Assembly (NCBI GenBank): GCA_008711295.1
Contig: VUYV01000101.1
Location: 2,922,862 to 2,986,861, forward strand
Length of the DNA: 64,000 nt
From: Anarhynchus alexandrinus
Taxonomy: Eukaryota; Chordata; Aves; Charadriiformes; Charadriidae
Reading direction: 5' to 3'
The translations under genes were made by a program, and so were the position numbers. The notes under the pieces were generated by a model that saw only the letters and a program-made list of their open reading frames with translations, did not search any database and had not been told where the DNA came from. Of the stretch, positions 1 to 15,400 are shown in pieces (positions within the stretch are counted from its first letter, which is position 1; each line of letters begins with the position of its first letter).

Positions 1-381
1 CCAGGTGCAAGTCATACATAGAAAAGTTCACCAATATCTTAATTTCATGCAAGCAAACTCAAAAGAAACAGAATGTGTAGAGTGCTACACATTTTTAGAA
101 CAATTAGTTCCCTATCATCTAAAACAAATTATTAAGTGGCTGCTAAAATCAAACTGGATTTCAGAGTAACAACCAAAATGCAAATTTTCTCCAATTTTCC
201 ACCGAGCAGACAACTACATGTCTTAACAATAAAAAGCCATTAAAACCTACACTTCATAGCTTTTGATAATAAACTTTAAAATTCTGATTAAATTTGAATT
301 AATTTTGAGTTGTGTGAGACTCGTACATTTTAATTTTAGCTGTATCTGTTTTGTACTGAAGTATGAAAATAACAAGCATAC

Positions 382-493
382 CTTGGAACCTTTTAGTCCT
401 CCCAATTGGTCTTTGTCATTCAGTCCCCAAACAAAAACTTTGGTTCTTATTGTAGCTGCCGATTCAAGCCCAGCTGCCTTCTTTCTAACAAGA
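382..493 (-). CDS. HERC2: HERC2 exon E53 (start of RLD2)
   Basis: A 112-nt exon. [18 protein letters not shown] leads to [19 protein letters not shown], the first RCC1 motif of the second propeller. Its donor (AAG|gtatgc) points to an exon beyond the window start. Confidence 0.94.
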
Positions 494-3400
494 CTGAACA
501 TAGAGGAAAAAAAAAAAAAAAGTCAGTTTAGCAACCTGCATGCTATAGCAAAAGCATCTTTTTACTGTATTAACTGATTTTACAGTTTGGAACAGTTTCA
601 GTACTCAAACTACACCACCACAGTTAAGTGGTGGGTCTAACAAATAAAAACAAACAAACAAAAAAACCCCAGAATGTTTTGCTGAGCAGTTGTAAAGAAA
701 CACATTAAGTTTTTAGCTAGGTTTTCAACTCCAAGTATACTGCAGAATCAGAACAGTTGTACAAAATGCTACCACTTTACCAGTGTGATAATCTTAAATA
801 ACTTCTTTATCAATAGACAACCTACTTCCAATTCTGACAAACTAAGACACTGATTTCTCTTTACCATCATTCAGCCTAATTAAACTGCTGTTCTTACAAT
901 AATCTCCTATTGGAATATATAGACACTAAGGTTCTTTATCATTTCCCCCTTGCCCCCCAGTGTTACCTACCTCCCAGTGTTAGCTTTATCGTCATCCTCT
1001 TCCTCATTATCAGAAGCAAGGAAAGGGACTGCAGCCAAATCTTCATCCTCTGCACGTATACGTCCCAGTATGCTGAGGCCATGTATTTTGCAATCAATCC
1101 CAGAGCTTCTGCACTGCTTGATTGCAATCTCAATATACCTGTGGTACTAAGAAAAAAAAACAAAACAAATAAATTGCCATCTTTTGGGTCCTACATAACT
1201 TTATAAAACATAGGAAAGAATTATAACTTTTGCTTGACTTTGTTACCTTAACAAAATGAATTTGTAACTTTAAATATTTGGCTTTTCAGCCCCACGTAAT
1301 TCATACTTTAAGACAAACATGGCCTAATTAATTTGAGAATGATTTCACTTCTGCTCGTCTAAAAATTCATTATGCATTCCTCCTTGCTGTTACTGGTAAA
1401 GATCAGAACTACTATCCAAAATAAGCTTTATCGCTTATCAAAATTATCCCCAAATTTAAGTTTATTGGGTTGTTTTCTTGGTTCATAGCTATCTTGATTT
1501 ACATCAAAAACCCTAAAACATCTTTACTACTAAAGCTGTTACAGAGTTACACTATGATTACAGTAAAACTTATCAGGATAATTAGCTTTACTAAACCGCC
1601 ATAAATAGTGCTAATTTAGAGGAAAAGTAAAATACCATACTTTAATGATCACAACAGTGCTTTTCATCCATCTCTTGCAGCAAAATACTTTTATGTTGCA
1701 CACAAGAGTAACTCTCACATAAACTTCACTTACTTCTGTACAATCACTGAGAAGAGGCACTGTGGTGTCTGTAGGATTTATATTGATTGTCTTTAGCTCT
1801 ATAAGGTTATTTAAGGAATTCCCCCCTAGAAAAAAAAACATGGAAAGAAAACCATTTTATCATAGTGTTTGTTTCATAAACAGGCACTATGCATGTTAAA
1901 TAGATGACTATGTTAACTGAAACCAGACACTTACTGTTGAACGTACAAAAATATTTTTCAGACTTCTCAGAGAACATACACATACCTGAAACCACAACTA
2001 AAGAGGGCATGTAACTGCTGTCTGCAGGGTCCACTATCATCTTTAGTCTGTGAACAAGAACATCTGGAAAAATCTCCAAGCGAATCCAGTGCTAGGGGAA
2101 ACACAGAGAATTTCATTTTCAGATAGTATTGTTAGGACCACCGTATGGTTAACAAGAATGAATCTGTGTTGTTTTTGAAGAAAGCATGAAAAACATTTGT
2201 GAATGGTACACAACAGCTGCAATGCATGGGAACTGGCCAAAGGAGAATGATCTTGTGTACTTCTCGCCTGTCCAGCCTCCAAATACTAGATGAACAATTG
2301 CAGCAAATGATTTATCTCACCCAAGAGCAACACCATTGAAAAGACTGAGAAAGCACAATACCATTGGAGGTCGAGAAATGGGACATAATGTAAAACTTTG
2401 ACTGGTTACAGTCTGTAGACAACCCAAAGGAAGGGTACTTTGGGATATCCTCAGCATGGCCATCAACAGAGCATTGAAACAGACTGGACAGAAGCCTAGC
2501 CGCAAATGCCGGTGCCTAGGCTGGCCACAGAGCAGTGCTGTGGGCCAATAAAACTGGTAAACCATAAACTAAGGAACAATACTTGTAAGTTTTTATAAAT
2601 GATCTAGACACAGGAGTCAAATGTACATTAAGCAAGTTTGCTGTTGACACTAAACTGGGAGGAGCTGTGGACTCCCTCAATGTAGCCTTACGGAGAGATC
2701 TGGACAGACTAGAGAGCTGGGCAATCACCAACCATACAAAATTTAACAAGAGCAAGTGCCGTATTCTCCACCTGGGATGGAGCAATCCTGCTTATACATA
2801 CAAACTGGGGGGCGAGAGGCTGGAGAGCAGCCCAGTGAAAAGAGACCTGGGGATCTGGGTTGATGGCAAGTTGAATACAAGTCAACAGTGTGCCTTGGCA
2901 GCCAAAAGGGCTAACTGTGTCCTAGGGTGAATCAAGCACAGCACAGCTAGCCGGGTGAGAGAGGTGATTGTCCCATCCTACACTGCACTGGTGCAGCCCC
3001 ACCTCAAGGTGCATTTTTGGGCTCACCAAGATGGTGAAAGGTCTCGAGGGCAAGACTGACAAGGTCACTTGGTTTGGTTCAGCTTGGAGAAGGCTGAGGG
3101 GTGACCTCATCACTGCCTACAACTTCCTCAAGAGGGGCAGTAGAGGGGGAGGTGTTGATGATCTCTCTCTGGTGACCAGTGACAGGACACAAGGAAATGG
3201 ACTGAAGCTGCGTCAGGAGAAGTTCAGATTGGACATTAGGAAAAGGTTCTTCACTGAGAGGGTGGTCGGTAACCGGAACATGCTCCCCAGAGCAGTGGTC
3301 ACAGCACAAGCCTGTCAGAGCTCAAGGAGCATCTAGAAGACACTCTTAGTCATGTGATTTAGTTTTAGGCAGTCCCGCGAGGAGCAGGGAGTTGGACTTC

Positions 3401-6400
3401 ATGATCCTTATGGGGCCCTTCCAACTTGAGACATTCTGTGATTCTGTGCAAGTGAGGGAGTGCTTGGTATTAGCTAGTAAGAACATACGTGCTTTTCGTA
3501 TTGCAACAAACTCGCTTAAGTAAAATATAATCAGTGTGATTGTTAAGAACAATTCTCATCAGTTATTATACTGAAAAGGCAATTTTAACTATATAAGCAC
3601 CTACAGAATAATTACCCTGTATTTCAAAAATCACACAAGTTCCTTATAATTCACATGAAATAATTAGAAAGATGAAGCACAGCTTAAAAAATAGGTATAT
3701 TTACTATGAAGAAACATAATTTTGTACTTCAGACGTCTGTTTTTACTACTCTTCTATCCTAGATGAAGGTAACAAACAAATACATTTCACTAAGGCAAAT
3801 ATTTATCCTCTTAAGAAGAAAGTATGACAGAATAAACCAGTTGTGGCTTTAAGTTACCTTTCCTTGTGAGCCAGAAGACTGCCAGCACTGCTCACTACCA
3901 TCAATAAGACGTGAAGCCTGATTCACAGAGGATGACACATTCAAATTCTTAACTATTCTTGACCAATCATCCAGTAACATTCCCCGCTGGCTACTATGCC
4001 GTCTCTTCAGCTGCTTTCCAGAACGCCCACAAAACACTGGAGACTGACCTGCACGGTTAAATGAAACGTTAAGAATGTACTTCTGAATGAAAATTGTTTT
4101 TATTAAGCCCATAAGCAATGTGAAAGGAAATATAACAAAACAAAGATTTCAGGTATGTAGTCTAAAAGTAGAATACAGAAGCATGTCACATTAGTATAGT
4201 AATACTACTCATGCTTAAAGGGCATAGCTCAAGATTTTTTTTTATTTTTTTTTTTAAGAGGAGTTTCAAGCACTTTACCTGACTACAAGTTTTCATGCCT
4301 ATCATTTGGGATAGTCACACTTTCTATTCTTACACCTATGATTCATTTGTACCAAGAAACCAAGAATAATTTAGTAAAAAATAAACATTAAAAAATTAAA
4401 GAAAATTACTCTCTTCAGGAACATAAAACAACAAGAGTAATTCCTGAAATTGAATGATAGAACATTACAGGGTCATGCAATCTTTAAACTGACAGAAGCC
4501 TTAAAAGACTAACGTTCTTGACGAAATAGCCACTTGAAAGGGTCCTTCCTTTTGAAATACAAATCAAAATTTATCATGATACATACTTAAAAATACAGGC
4601 CCACAGCACATGGATTTGGTACACCACCTTAGCATGTGAAAAATATCCAACCAACCCTCAACAGAAATCCCTTATGGGAGAATAGACATAGCTAAGTCAC
4701 AACATTCCAAAATTTCAAATCTTGTTCAAGTATTAGGTGGTTTAGTGAGTTGTTGATTTCCTCCCTGCAAAAAAACACTTCTACTTCCATTTGCTGATCT
4801 TTGTAGCTTCTTGAAAACCTGACTAAAACAATATTCTAACTCCTCTACCTCTACCCTATCCAGGGCACCAGGAAAAATTACAGATTCACACCATACTAGC
4901 TGTATGACCATATTAACCAATTTCTTCATGGAAAGTCTTTTTTGCCCACCACCATACACATGAAATGCATATTCATAATTTCTAGTAGGGAATCAGTTTT
5001 ATTCATTTTCCAAACCAATTAGACTGGCTACGTGTAAATATGAAGTGGTTTAGTCCAGAAGCCAGCATGACCTTGCAAATACTAGGGATCAGACTGATTT
5101 TTAGACTGGTGTAGAGAAAAGAAACAAAAGCCAATGTCAAGTAAGTTTTGCATAATAATGCAAACCCCAAACGTTTTGGAGTTAAAATGGCTGCACCTGT
5201 TCTTGCCCTAGAAACAAAAATATCTGATTATGAGTCTTTCAAAAGGCTTCCCTTCCCTACCACAGCTCTCTGAAGTCTCCACATCATGGAGGAAAACAAG
5301 GCAACAACCATCACACATTGACAGACAAAATTGTTGAAGAGCAACTGAGGTGCACGAAGGTACCTTAGGTATTTCAAGCTGCACCTGCTGTCACAAGGAT
5401 TCCATTCACCTACGTTTAGGCTGATAGCAAAAGGCAGGAAGATTAAAGAATTATATGCTTTACTCTTGGTGTCGCTGAAAACTCAGTTCTGACATAAAGA
5501 GTTACTGTCAACTGGCCACATTTTTTTTTAACTTTTTTTAAACACTAAAAAGAAAGCTTAAGGGTTGATGTTTTGGTGTAGCCCACTACATGCAATTGTA
5601 GCAGTACTATGATCTGCTAAAATGTTTTGCTGTCCAGAGGGTCAGTCCACACACTAGTTTTCCTATATCAAGGAGCCAAAATTTAAAACTGTTCTTTTAA
5701 AGACAAATTCAATGCATTTTAAATTAATCTAATAAACAGTTAGATTCTGAAACTTACCTGGTTCATTTATTCTGCCAAAAGTATGTCGGGTGTTATGCTT
5801 CCTGGTTTTAAAACAGGTTTCACAAAAATCAAAATCATCACAGTTTCTGCATTTGAATCTAGGCCCATTTATAGGAAACATCTGACAGCCATCACACCTG
5901 ATTTCACAAAAGAACAATAAGTAAATACATTTCTAGAAGTTTTCATGGTACAAGTTAATTGTAATGCCAGTCAAGATAATGGAATCAAGACAGTAAGGCT
6001 AAAGGATAACACGTATACATTAAGAAAAATGTAAATGATCACTTACGTGACTCCAGGATGAATGCTGGGGACCAGTTCCATTTCTGACAATAAGCCAGTC
6101 CAATGAGACTGCTGAGGAAAGTCTACAATGACATCTTTTCCATTGGCACTAAAAGCTGTGACAAAAACATGCAGAAAATACAATGTGTTACTAACCTGTA
6201 TAAAATGAAGCAGAAAGTGTCCAGTACAGTATCAGAGCAGAAACATGTAATAAAAGTAGCTTTCAAAAGTAATCTTTATTTTAATGGAACTATGTATTAA
6301 CCTAATCAGCCTGGAAAGAGGCAGAGGGAAAGGGAATACTAAAGATTTTTTAAAGATACGTATTATTCTATTTAAATTCCTTGACTCTGAATTTGTTGGG

Positions 6401-9400
6401 GTTTTTTTTAACAGTTCTCAAAGGGAGAGAGTACTTCTAAGCACATAGTATGACCAAAACCTGTACCTCTTCAAAGAATCTATGCCCCACAGATTACTTC
6501 TATAAAATCCGTTACAGCTTAACATTAGTGCATCCCACTTTCTCCTCACTTTCATATGAAGTCTTCAAGTTAAGATTTACTTCTTAAAGGAAAACCATTT
6601 GTAGTTTATCCAAATGAGAACTACAACAGGAAGCTGCACAGATTCTTAAAGACCTTTACTGTATCTGAATGGAGTGGCTCAATAATCAGATAACACACAA
6701 AAAAGGGGCTGCCACAGAGTATGTGTCTATAAATTCATCCTAGACATCAAATGCATTCTATCCTCTCTTATCATCATGCCATATGTCACAAAACAGCGCG
6801 ATTTATAAGTGTGTCTAGAAGATTCTCTCCTTAAACACTGCAGAAAGTCTGTGTGGTTTCCAGTTTTACTACCTCCCCACCCCGTGCCCGATTTTGAATA
6901 TACATTACCTTTGACAACTCCCACACTTCGGTGAGTAACCGATCCCCATTTATATTTGGGTGTGGTAACAGAGCTTTTCACACGTACTTTGTCACCTATC
7001 TTGATATGAGAGGCAGTACTCTGCGGTGGAAATCCTAGCAGTTGCAAGAATAAATACATAGTGAGTGGGTTTCCCCCCCCAAAAAACATATCTCCCTTAG
7101 TGCATCATTCAGGTTTTTATTAAAAAGTAGTCAGCAGTGAACTTACCTAAAAGCTCAACATGGATATATCTGACCCAGTAAGTACCACCCTTTTGTTGCC
7201 AATCACACTGTACGTTCAGGTCATGCAATCCATCTCGATCCAATTTAATAACTTTGCCTACATCTCCTTCACAAACCTCCTCATAGGTTCTGCAGCACCT
7301 AACCATCATCCCCACCTAGGGAAAAAGGACAACAGAATGCCATAGCTATGTAAAAACTTTTGTACCAGAAGGAAATTAGTTTATATATATCTCTGTCTAT
7401 CTATCTATATATATAGCTTTTCATCATCATGCTTACCTGAATATTCTCCCTCACATACACAGCATAGTCATCATTACTTAAGAAATCAGCTCGTTTCTTA
7501 TAGGTCTGGCTCTCTGTTACAACAGCACCATTTGACTGGAAAAAAATCCAAAATAAACACATAACAGTTACAAAATTTGTTTACAATTCAGATAGATAAA
7601 ATTGTTAGCAGGGACTGAAGATAACAGCTAACAATAATATCCAAGCTGCATGCCAAAGTGGGTAAAATCTTCAACAGGTCAACTCACTATAGGGGTAAAA
7701 TTTATGATCTACTTTACTTTAAACTACAGTTTCGTCTCAAAAACTACTTGCCAAGAAATGTAGATGCAAATTTTCAAAATGTGTGAAACAAGCTGCAAGT
7801 TGCTTTTATGAAATCTGCTTGCCAAAGAAAATCAGAAGAGGATTTGTGAGTAATCTACTTAGCCTTGCAGATACACATTCACATTCCACTTCTTAGGCTA
7901 CTTGATTGGAGAGGGGAAAAAAAAAACAAAAAAAAGAAAAAACAAAAAATCCCAGTGGTGAATGGCAATCTCCTACCTAAAGTACACTACTAATATTTTT
8001 GTTATATAATACACAATGGGATTTAATATATTCCCTTGGAAAAACAAGCAGATGAAAAAGCTAAGATTGTAGCTATCAGTAATTATTCCTTTCAAGATTT
8101 GATTAATTTAAAAAAAATTTAAGAGAACTATTGCATTGCATCTGTAACAAGAATATTCAGAAAACTTTGTTCTGTTTTGACCATGAAATGTTTTTTCATT
8201 CAAGGCAATATATAGCACAGTTTCTCACTGCAATACTGATATCAGAACTCAATGTCAAGTTAATTTCCTTCAAAACATAATGCATTTCTTTCAGTTACAA
8301 AATCCGACATGTGCCAGAAAACTCAACGTAACTCCTTAAAAAATAAATAGAAATATGGAACTTATTTCATTTTATTGGCAAATCCTTACTGAAACAGATC
8401 CTGAAAGTCAACAGAAGCCTAATTTAAATTCACATTAAAGCCATCACACTCTATAGGCATCATAAAGGACATTTTATCACCAATAAATGAAAATAGTTTT
8501 TTAAGGAAAAAGCTATTTGACTGACATTTTTTTGCCATTTATTCACTAATTCCTCAGTCATTCCTTATAGCTAACATACATTTGTTTTTCAGACCAAAAA
8601 AAGGGAGGCGGGGAAAAAAATAAAACTAATAAAGAAAATAATTTTTTTAAAAAAAAGAGTCCTTTACAAATATTATGCTATAGCACTGACTATTTAAGAT
8701 GAAACTGAGATCAACTAGCAGGGATACTTACAGATACCACTAGTGAAACATCTACCTGCATTCCACTCTTCGCCTGTGCTACTCATACCTATACAGAATC
8801 ATGGAATTGTTTTGGTTGGAAGAGACCTTAAAGATCATCAAGTCCAACTGTTAACCTAACACTGACAAGTTACCACTAAACCATGTCCCTATACCCCACA
8901 TCTACATGTCTTTTAAATACCTCCAGGAATGGCGACTCAACCCCTTCCCTGGGCAGCCTGTTCCAATGCTTGACAACCCTTTCAGTGAAGAAATTTTTCC
9001 TATTATCCAATCTAAACCACCCCCGGCACAACTTGAGCTCACTTCCTCTTGTCTTACCACTTGTTACTTGGGAGAAGACACCAATTCCTACCTTGTATTT
9101 CTAATACAAGCCAGGATGCTATTGCCCTTGGCCACCTGGGCACACTGCTGGCTCATATTCAACTGGCTGTCGACCAACACTCCCAGGTCCTTTCTGCTGG
9201 GCAGCTCTCCAGCCACTCTTCCCCAAGCCTGTAGTTTTGCATGGGGTTGTTGTGACCCAAGTGCAGGACCTGGCACTCTATAATTTATTTATAGATTATT
9301 CTTGAGTCCTTTTATGACATGCCTTAGAAACATATAGCAAACGTGGTCCTTGTTACAGTCTTGAGAGCTTGGGACAGCAGAATGTCCTTGTACTCTAACC

Positions 9401-12400
9401 AAGTTCACAAAAGGAAAGAACTAAAAAATCTGCAGCCAGCTAGCATGGTTTTAGTAAGTTGATACTTACCACAGGGCAAGCGGCTTCAGCTTCTTCCACT
9501 TCCTCTGCTATTTCCTCATCTGAATATTCATCAGAGAGAGTATCAGCGTCAGAGAGATCCGTAATTTGAACATCAGGGTGATCCAACAACCAGCCAACCA
9601 AGGCTTCAACTCCTAATACAGAAAACAAACTCAGTCTGTTTCTAAGGGATTCTCTGACATCCTTAAGACAGCATCCAAAAAGAGAAGTAACAATTGCTCC
9701 CTTGTACCCAGTATTTTAATCTGCTCGCAACTTTCCTTCTCTTTCTAACATCATTAATTTAACTAAATTAAATACCTGGTAATCCAGACGCACTTCCAGA
9801 GGTTCCAGACAGAGATTTTAGTGCAAATTCTATGTTTTTTCTAGGAAATCCCATTTCCATAAGTTGAACTACAATGGGGAGGGGTGGAATTGGAGATTGC
9901 TTGCGTTTCTTCGCTTTTGTGGGTCGGATATGTTGCACTGTGATGGGTGTTGTAGCTTCACTAGAGCTGCAGTCTTCAAACACTGGAGTTGAAGGATGTG
10001 TAGACTCTACAGCCAGATACTGGCATACTGCCAAAGCAGCAGCCTAAATGAGAACAAATAAATCAGTCCATGTAAAACAAGCGTATTTATTATGTTCTTG
10101 TGTGTGTGTGCCTGAAATTAAAGGTTATTTGCCAAAAAGAGTTCAGCATCACTTCTTTTTTAAGCCTATAGGTTAACAAGTTTCAATTTCAGTGGGAGTC
10201 TGGGAAGGTCCCTGCTGACTGGAAGACAGCCAGTGCTATTCCAATCTACAAAAAGGGCACGAGGGAAGACCCAGGGAACCATAACACCTGTTAGTGTAAC
10301 CTCAGTTCCTCGAAAAGTTATGGAGAAGATTATACTGGGTACTACTAAAAGACATTTAAAGCATAATGCAATAAACAGGCAAAATCAACATGGGCCCACA
10401 AAGGCAAAGTCCTGTTTAACTAATTTTATATCCTTCTATGACAGGGTCACCCGCCTCATGGATTAAGGAAAGGCAGTGGATGTAGTTTTTCTGGATTTTA
10501 GTAAGGTTTTTCATACCATCCTTTACAACATCCTTCTGGACAAGCTGCCCAACTGAGGAATACGGGGGTTCACAATGCATTGGGTGAAGAACTGGCTGAA
10601 GAGCAGAGCCCAAAGGGTTGTAGCAAATGGGGCTACATCTGGCTGGCGACTCGTCACCAGCAGTGTTCCTCAGGGTTCAATTCTAGGGCCAGTCCTGTTC
10701 AATACATTTATGAATGAACTGGATGCAGGAGTTAGCAAGTTTGCTTATGATACCAAACTGGGAGGTACTGTTGACTCCCTTGAGGGACAGGAGGCCTTGC
10801 AGAGGGTTCTAGATAGATTGGAGCATTGGGCTATGATTAACAGGATGAAATTTAAAAAGTCGAAATGATGGATTTTGAACCTAGAACGGAGTAAAGCCGG
10901 GCACAAGTATAAACTGGGAGAGGAGTGGCTGGAAAGCAGCCCTGCAGAAAGGGAGCTGGGTGTGCTGGTTGATGGCAGGTTCAATAGGAGTCAGCAGTGT
11001 GCCCTGGCAGCCAAGAGGGCAAACCCAGCATCATCAGCCGCTGAAAAGAGGGGATTATCCCACTTTATTCAGTGTTGGTGTGGCCTCACCTTGAGTACTG
11101 TGTGCAGTTCTGGGCCCCACAATTAAAGAAGGATGTGAAGGTCCTTGAATGTGTCCACAGGAGGGCAACAAACCTAGTGAAGGGGCTGGAAGGCATGTCC
11201 TGTGAGGAGTGGCTAAGGACTCTGGGTTTGCCTAGTTTGGAGAACAGGAGGCTGAGGGACAACCCCATTGCTCTCTACAGCTTCCTGAGGGGAAGTGGAG
11301 AAGGAGGTGCTGATCTCTTCTCCCTGGGATCCAGTGATAGGACACGTGGGAATGGTTCAAAGCTGCACCAGGGGAGGTTTAGACTGGACATTAGGAAGTA
11401 TTTCTTTACCGAGAGGGTGGTCAAACCCTGGAACAGGCTTCCTAGAGAGGTGGCTGATGCCCCATGCCTGTCAGTGTTTAAGCAGCATTGGGACAATGCC
11501 CTTAACATGCTTTCACTTGGTCAGCCTTGAAGTGGTCAGGCAGTTGGACTAGACAATCTTTGTAGGTCCCTTCCAACTGCATAAGTCTAGTCTATTCTAT
11601 TCTAACTGGAACATGAATTAGAAAGACTTATTTATTAGGTTACTTATTAGCAGAAAACACAGACTCTACCTCAAGCTCTTGTTTGTCAAATATTGCTTTC
11701 ACAGGTGATGGTTGCGTAGCAGCTGTCAAAAGTTGCTGTAAAAGAATCATGGGAGGCTGAGGTCCTTCAGGAGACATATCTCCTATGTCGGGAGAGGCAA
11801 CTGCTCCATCTTCTTCAAACAAAAACATTATTTTAACCAAAAGCACATCATATAAGTCAATCAGGAGACTTATTCTGGGGCCTATTGGTTGATCAAACAT
11901 ATTGTTATTTCGCCCATGTTTTTTCTCCACAGGAATCATGTTTAAGATTAAATCATATGTGCCAGAATCTCTGTACAAAAAAGCAACTGAGAAATTTGTA
12001 GATAAACAATAGTTTTACTAAAATACACCCGGCACATGTCTAGCAGAAACTGCTCAGTGGACAGTGAATTTGTGCAAGTATTTTCTCAGTTCACCTTGTT
12101 TTAAGATTATTATACAGAGGTCCTTCCAGTATAAACCACTTTATGTATATAGACAACCAACAATCTCATTGATCCTCAAAATCATGATGCATGCTTTCTG
12201 GATTGAGTCGTTTCCCCCTCTAACATACCTCTTGGGAAAAGCTCCCTATAGGACCCCCTTCAAAAGGGTACACCTTTTTTGAATCAAACAGCTCATGATT
12301 CTGCAACTTTTATATTTGATTTTGTATTCCTGTTGGCATAAACATTCATGTTTATGAGTGTTCTCACTCATCAGTTAACATCAACAAAAGTAAGTCCTCA

Positions 12401-15400
12401 TATTTGAAACCATAACAAAACAGTTAAGAGTCCTCCTTACGCTGTTCTGGTTAAAAAAAAAAAAAGTAGGATGTGGTATTTTTTTTTCCCCTTAAAAACT
12501 AATGGTAGAAGTAAAACCACATTCCATTCCTGGGAAAAAAAAGATTATGCTGGTGACTTAAAATTTGGCAACTGACAAATACCCCCAGAAATATACAAAT
12601 AAACCAAATACATTAATATATTTAAAGACATTACATACTTCACATATGCTTGAAGAATTAATATAAACTAGAAGGGCATCAATAGCTATCCTGAACACTG
12701 ACAGAGCTATTTTCTTTATTTTTATATGTAGAATGAATATATATAGAAAATGAATTCAAATTATTGAAACTACAATTCTTTTAAACTCCTTTTAAGATTA
12801 TGCTTAAGACACTGTATCCTGGTACTTGTTTCACTAGAAACTGCAAAGCATTTGAAGTAAAAGGAAAGGCAATTGAGAACTCATACTTCAAGCTTTGTAG
12901 CAGAAAAGGAAACCACTGCAAAAAAGCCCACAGAAATTACTTTAAAATTACTTACAAAATTACTAACTATAGAAGACTTACAAATTTAGCTCACTGCAGT
13001 ATTTCAAGCTTCAAACACTTGATCCACTTAGTCTTCAAAATTAAGTAAAAAAGTCAAAAGGCTTTTAATATGTAAGGTTAAAACACTCCTGAATTTTAAT
13101 TTTTTGTCTTTCAAAGGCAAACCTAATTTCTATCCTCCAACTGCCACTAGCAAGGGCTATAGTCACATACTCTTATCTACCATCTAAACAAACAGCAGCG
13201 TACTCAAGTTGCATTTCAGAATACCTGCAGGATTTAATGCACACTCCTGAACAGCTGGCTGAGATAAGATCTGCCTGAGTGTATCCTGGTGAGAAAGTAG
13301 AGCTCGGCCTGCTTTCAGTATATACAGCTTTAATTGCTGGCATCGCAGTAGATCCAAATCCACTTGACCTATCAGAAATATTAAGCAGCCATTAGCACTA
13401 GGAATCTCTTGTACTAGAGAAGAAAGGCTATCATTCTTACAACCTCAGTCCAAAAATCACTTTACATCTTAACTGACTGTGTGAAAGCTTGTGAAATACT
13501 GTTGATAAGATGTAGTTTGAACAGCACCTGGAATAGAGGTTTGCACACATTCTATCACCCATGATATTAAAAACGCCTCCTTCCTACTTTCCACACCCTG
13601 GGCAATCATACAGCTGATATATAGCACAGTAAGTGCCGTTGTTATATGCATCCAATATTTTAAACAACTCAATACAAAAAGTCCAAACCCAGACCTTATT
13701 TACATTTTCTCCCCAAAGTAGAAACGGTATTCCACTTACAGTGCAAAGTGATTCATCTCCTAGCTAAACCTGTCTCCTAAGTACACACTAATTAATGTTG
13801 ACTAAGAAAAAAGGTAAGGTTCCAGAAACACCTTTTTCTTATGTACATTCACTGTTACAAATATTGTTTCCAGAGTACATCCATCTATGTAAAAACAAAC
13901 AAAAAAAAACAACCAAAAGGAGCCCAGCTGTACCTGAAAGACCCTGATTGTGAGACTTCGTTCTCTGTTTTTCTATTTTACTTCCAGCCAGATTTACTAG
14001 TTGAGCCCAAATGGATAGCATAGGTTCAGTGAAAGGCAAGTTGTTCACATTAAAAGCTACAACTGGAAGCTAGACAGTGGGAGAAGAATCAGACAAAATA
14101 AACAAGTAGTTAAGCATTTTCCAAAATTTCACAAAAATCAGTCTAAAGTTTCAATGGTTATTAAATGAAGAAGAGAAAAAGTAGCATTTGTCTTACTGCT
14201 CCTGAACAGGAACAACTGGAGAGCATTTCTATTCCCTACATAGCTTCAAAGCCTGTTCTGTACCCCGCAACTGCAGGTCTACTTGGTGAAAAAACAAGAC
14301 AGAGTCAGAGTAAGGAAGAACTGCAGTCCCTGAAGCAGACCAGGCACTTTGACTGTGCTTTCACTAAAGCCTTATTAACCAACTTGACATTAAGATTCAA
14401 ATGAAAACACTCACAACTTTCTACATTAGTTAGCAAATCAAGCCAAATACAAATAAATAAGCTCCTCTCATGTAAGAGCTATAAATCACATTGTCATGAC
14501 TTGGGATTTTACCTCAAGTTAATGGACTTCAGCTCAAATTCCTTCTCCTTTCACTTCTTCAACAAATGAGGACAGGCATTAAAGGCCCTATAGACGTTCG
14601 CATGAGTACCATCTTAGATTTGCATTCAGAGTATTGTGTGTGTTGAATGTCAATATATTTACCCAATAAAGAACAAATATTTTCTTTGCACCGTATCAGA
14701 GTCTTTAATCATACCCTTTCCTGTATTAAAACCTCAATAAAACAAACTTACTGGTTTTAGTTGATTCAGAGGGCACACTCTACATGTTCGCATGTCGTAG
14801 AACTGTACAGTGATCTTCCCTTTTGGGGTGATGCGTGTGACTGTGCCTTCTCCAAATTCATCGTGAACTACTTGTCCACCCAGTCTCAAGCGACTGTCTA
14901 TGCCACCAATCACCGCTAACACTGCCATTAGGCCTCCCACCTCTGGATTCTCAGTGTCAGGAAAGTAGTCATCCAACACAGCCTAACAAAGAACATTAAA
15001 ATTAACTGTAGGGAGAAAATATATACTTCTACCTGCTTTAAAATAAAAAGTTAATCACAAGTACTTCAATTTAAAAATTACAAAACATAAATACATATAT
15101 ATAAATAGAAAAATGGTTTCAAAATTAAGCTTAATATTGTTTACAGTTAATATTTATAATTTCAAAATAAATATTGCTATAAAAATGAGCTTATTTTAAA
15201 ACGTGGAAACTACCCCTTCTGACTGTTTTCCTGCAAAGATGTGGGTGATGGAGGTTAGCTGAGAGTTGATGTACTTGTTTATGAGTCCATTCCACTGGCT
15301 GAGCGAATGAAGCGTCCTCAGCAGTGCCACTATCTCTTCTGCTAAAGTACTACTGTGAGTGGCAGTTAGAGATGCTTGGGGCCTGGCCTTTCTCCTTCTC

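Noticed and set aside
1139..1146. Alternative acceptor (cag) inside exon E52
   Set aside because: It removes the YHR residues conserved in HERC2 and shifts the phase relative to E51.
1611..1841. Whole long open frames around HERC2 exons taken as exons
   Set aside because: Each real exon is bounded by AG/GT and is shorter than the open frame. The ends read into intron.
8883..9283. Overlapping small open frames of up to 125 codons
   Set aside because: They lie on the strand opposite to a CR1 fragment and are chance frames in a repeat.
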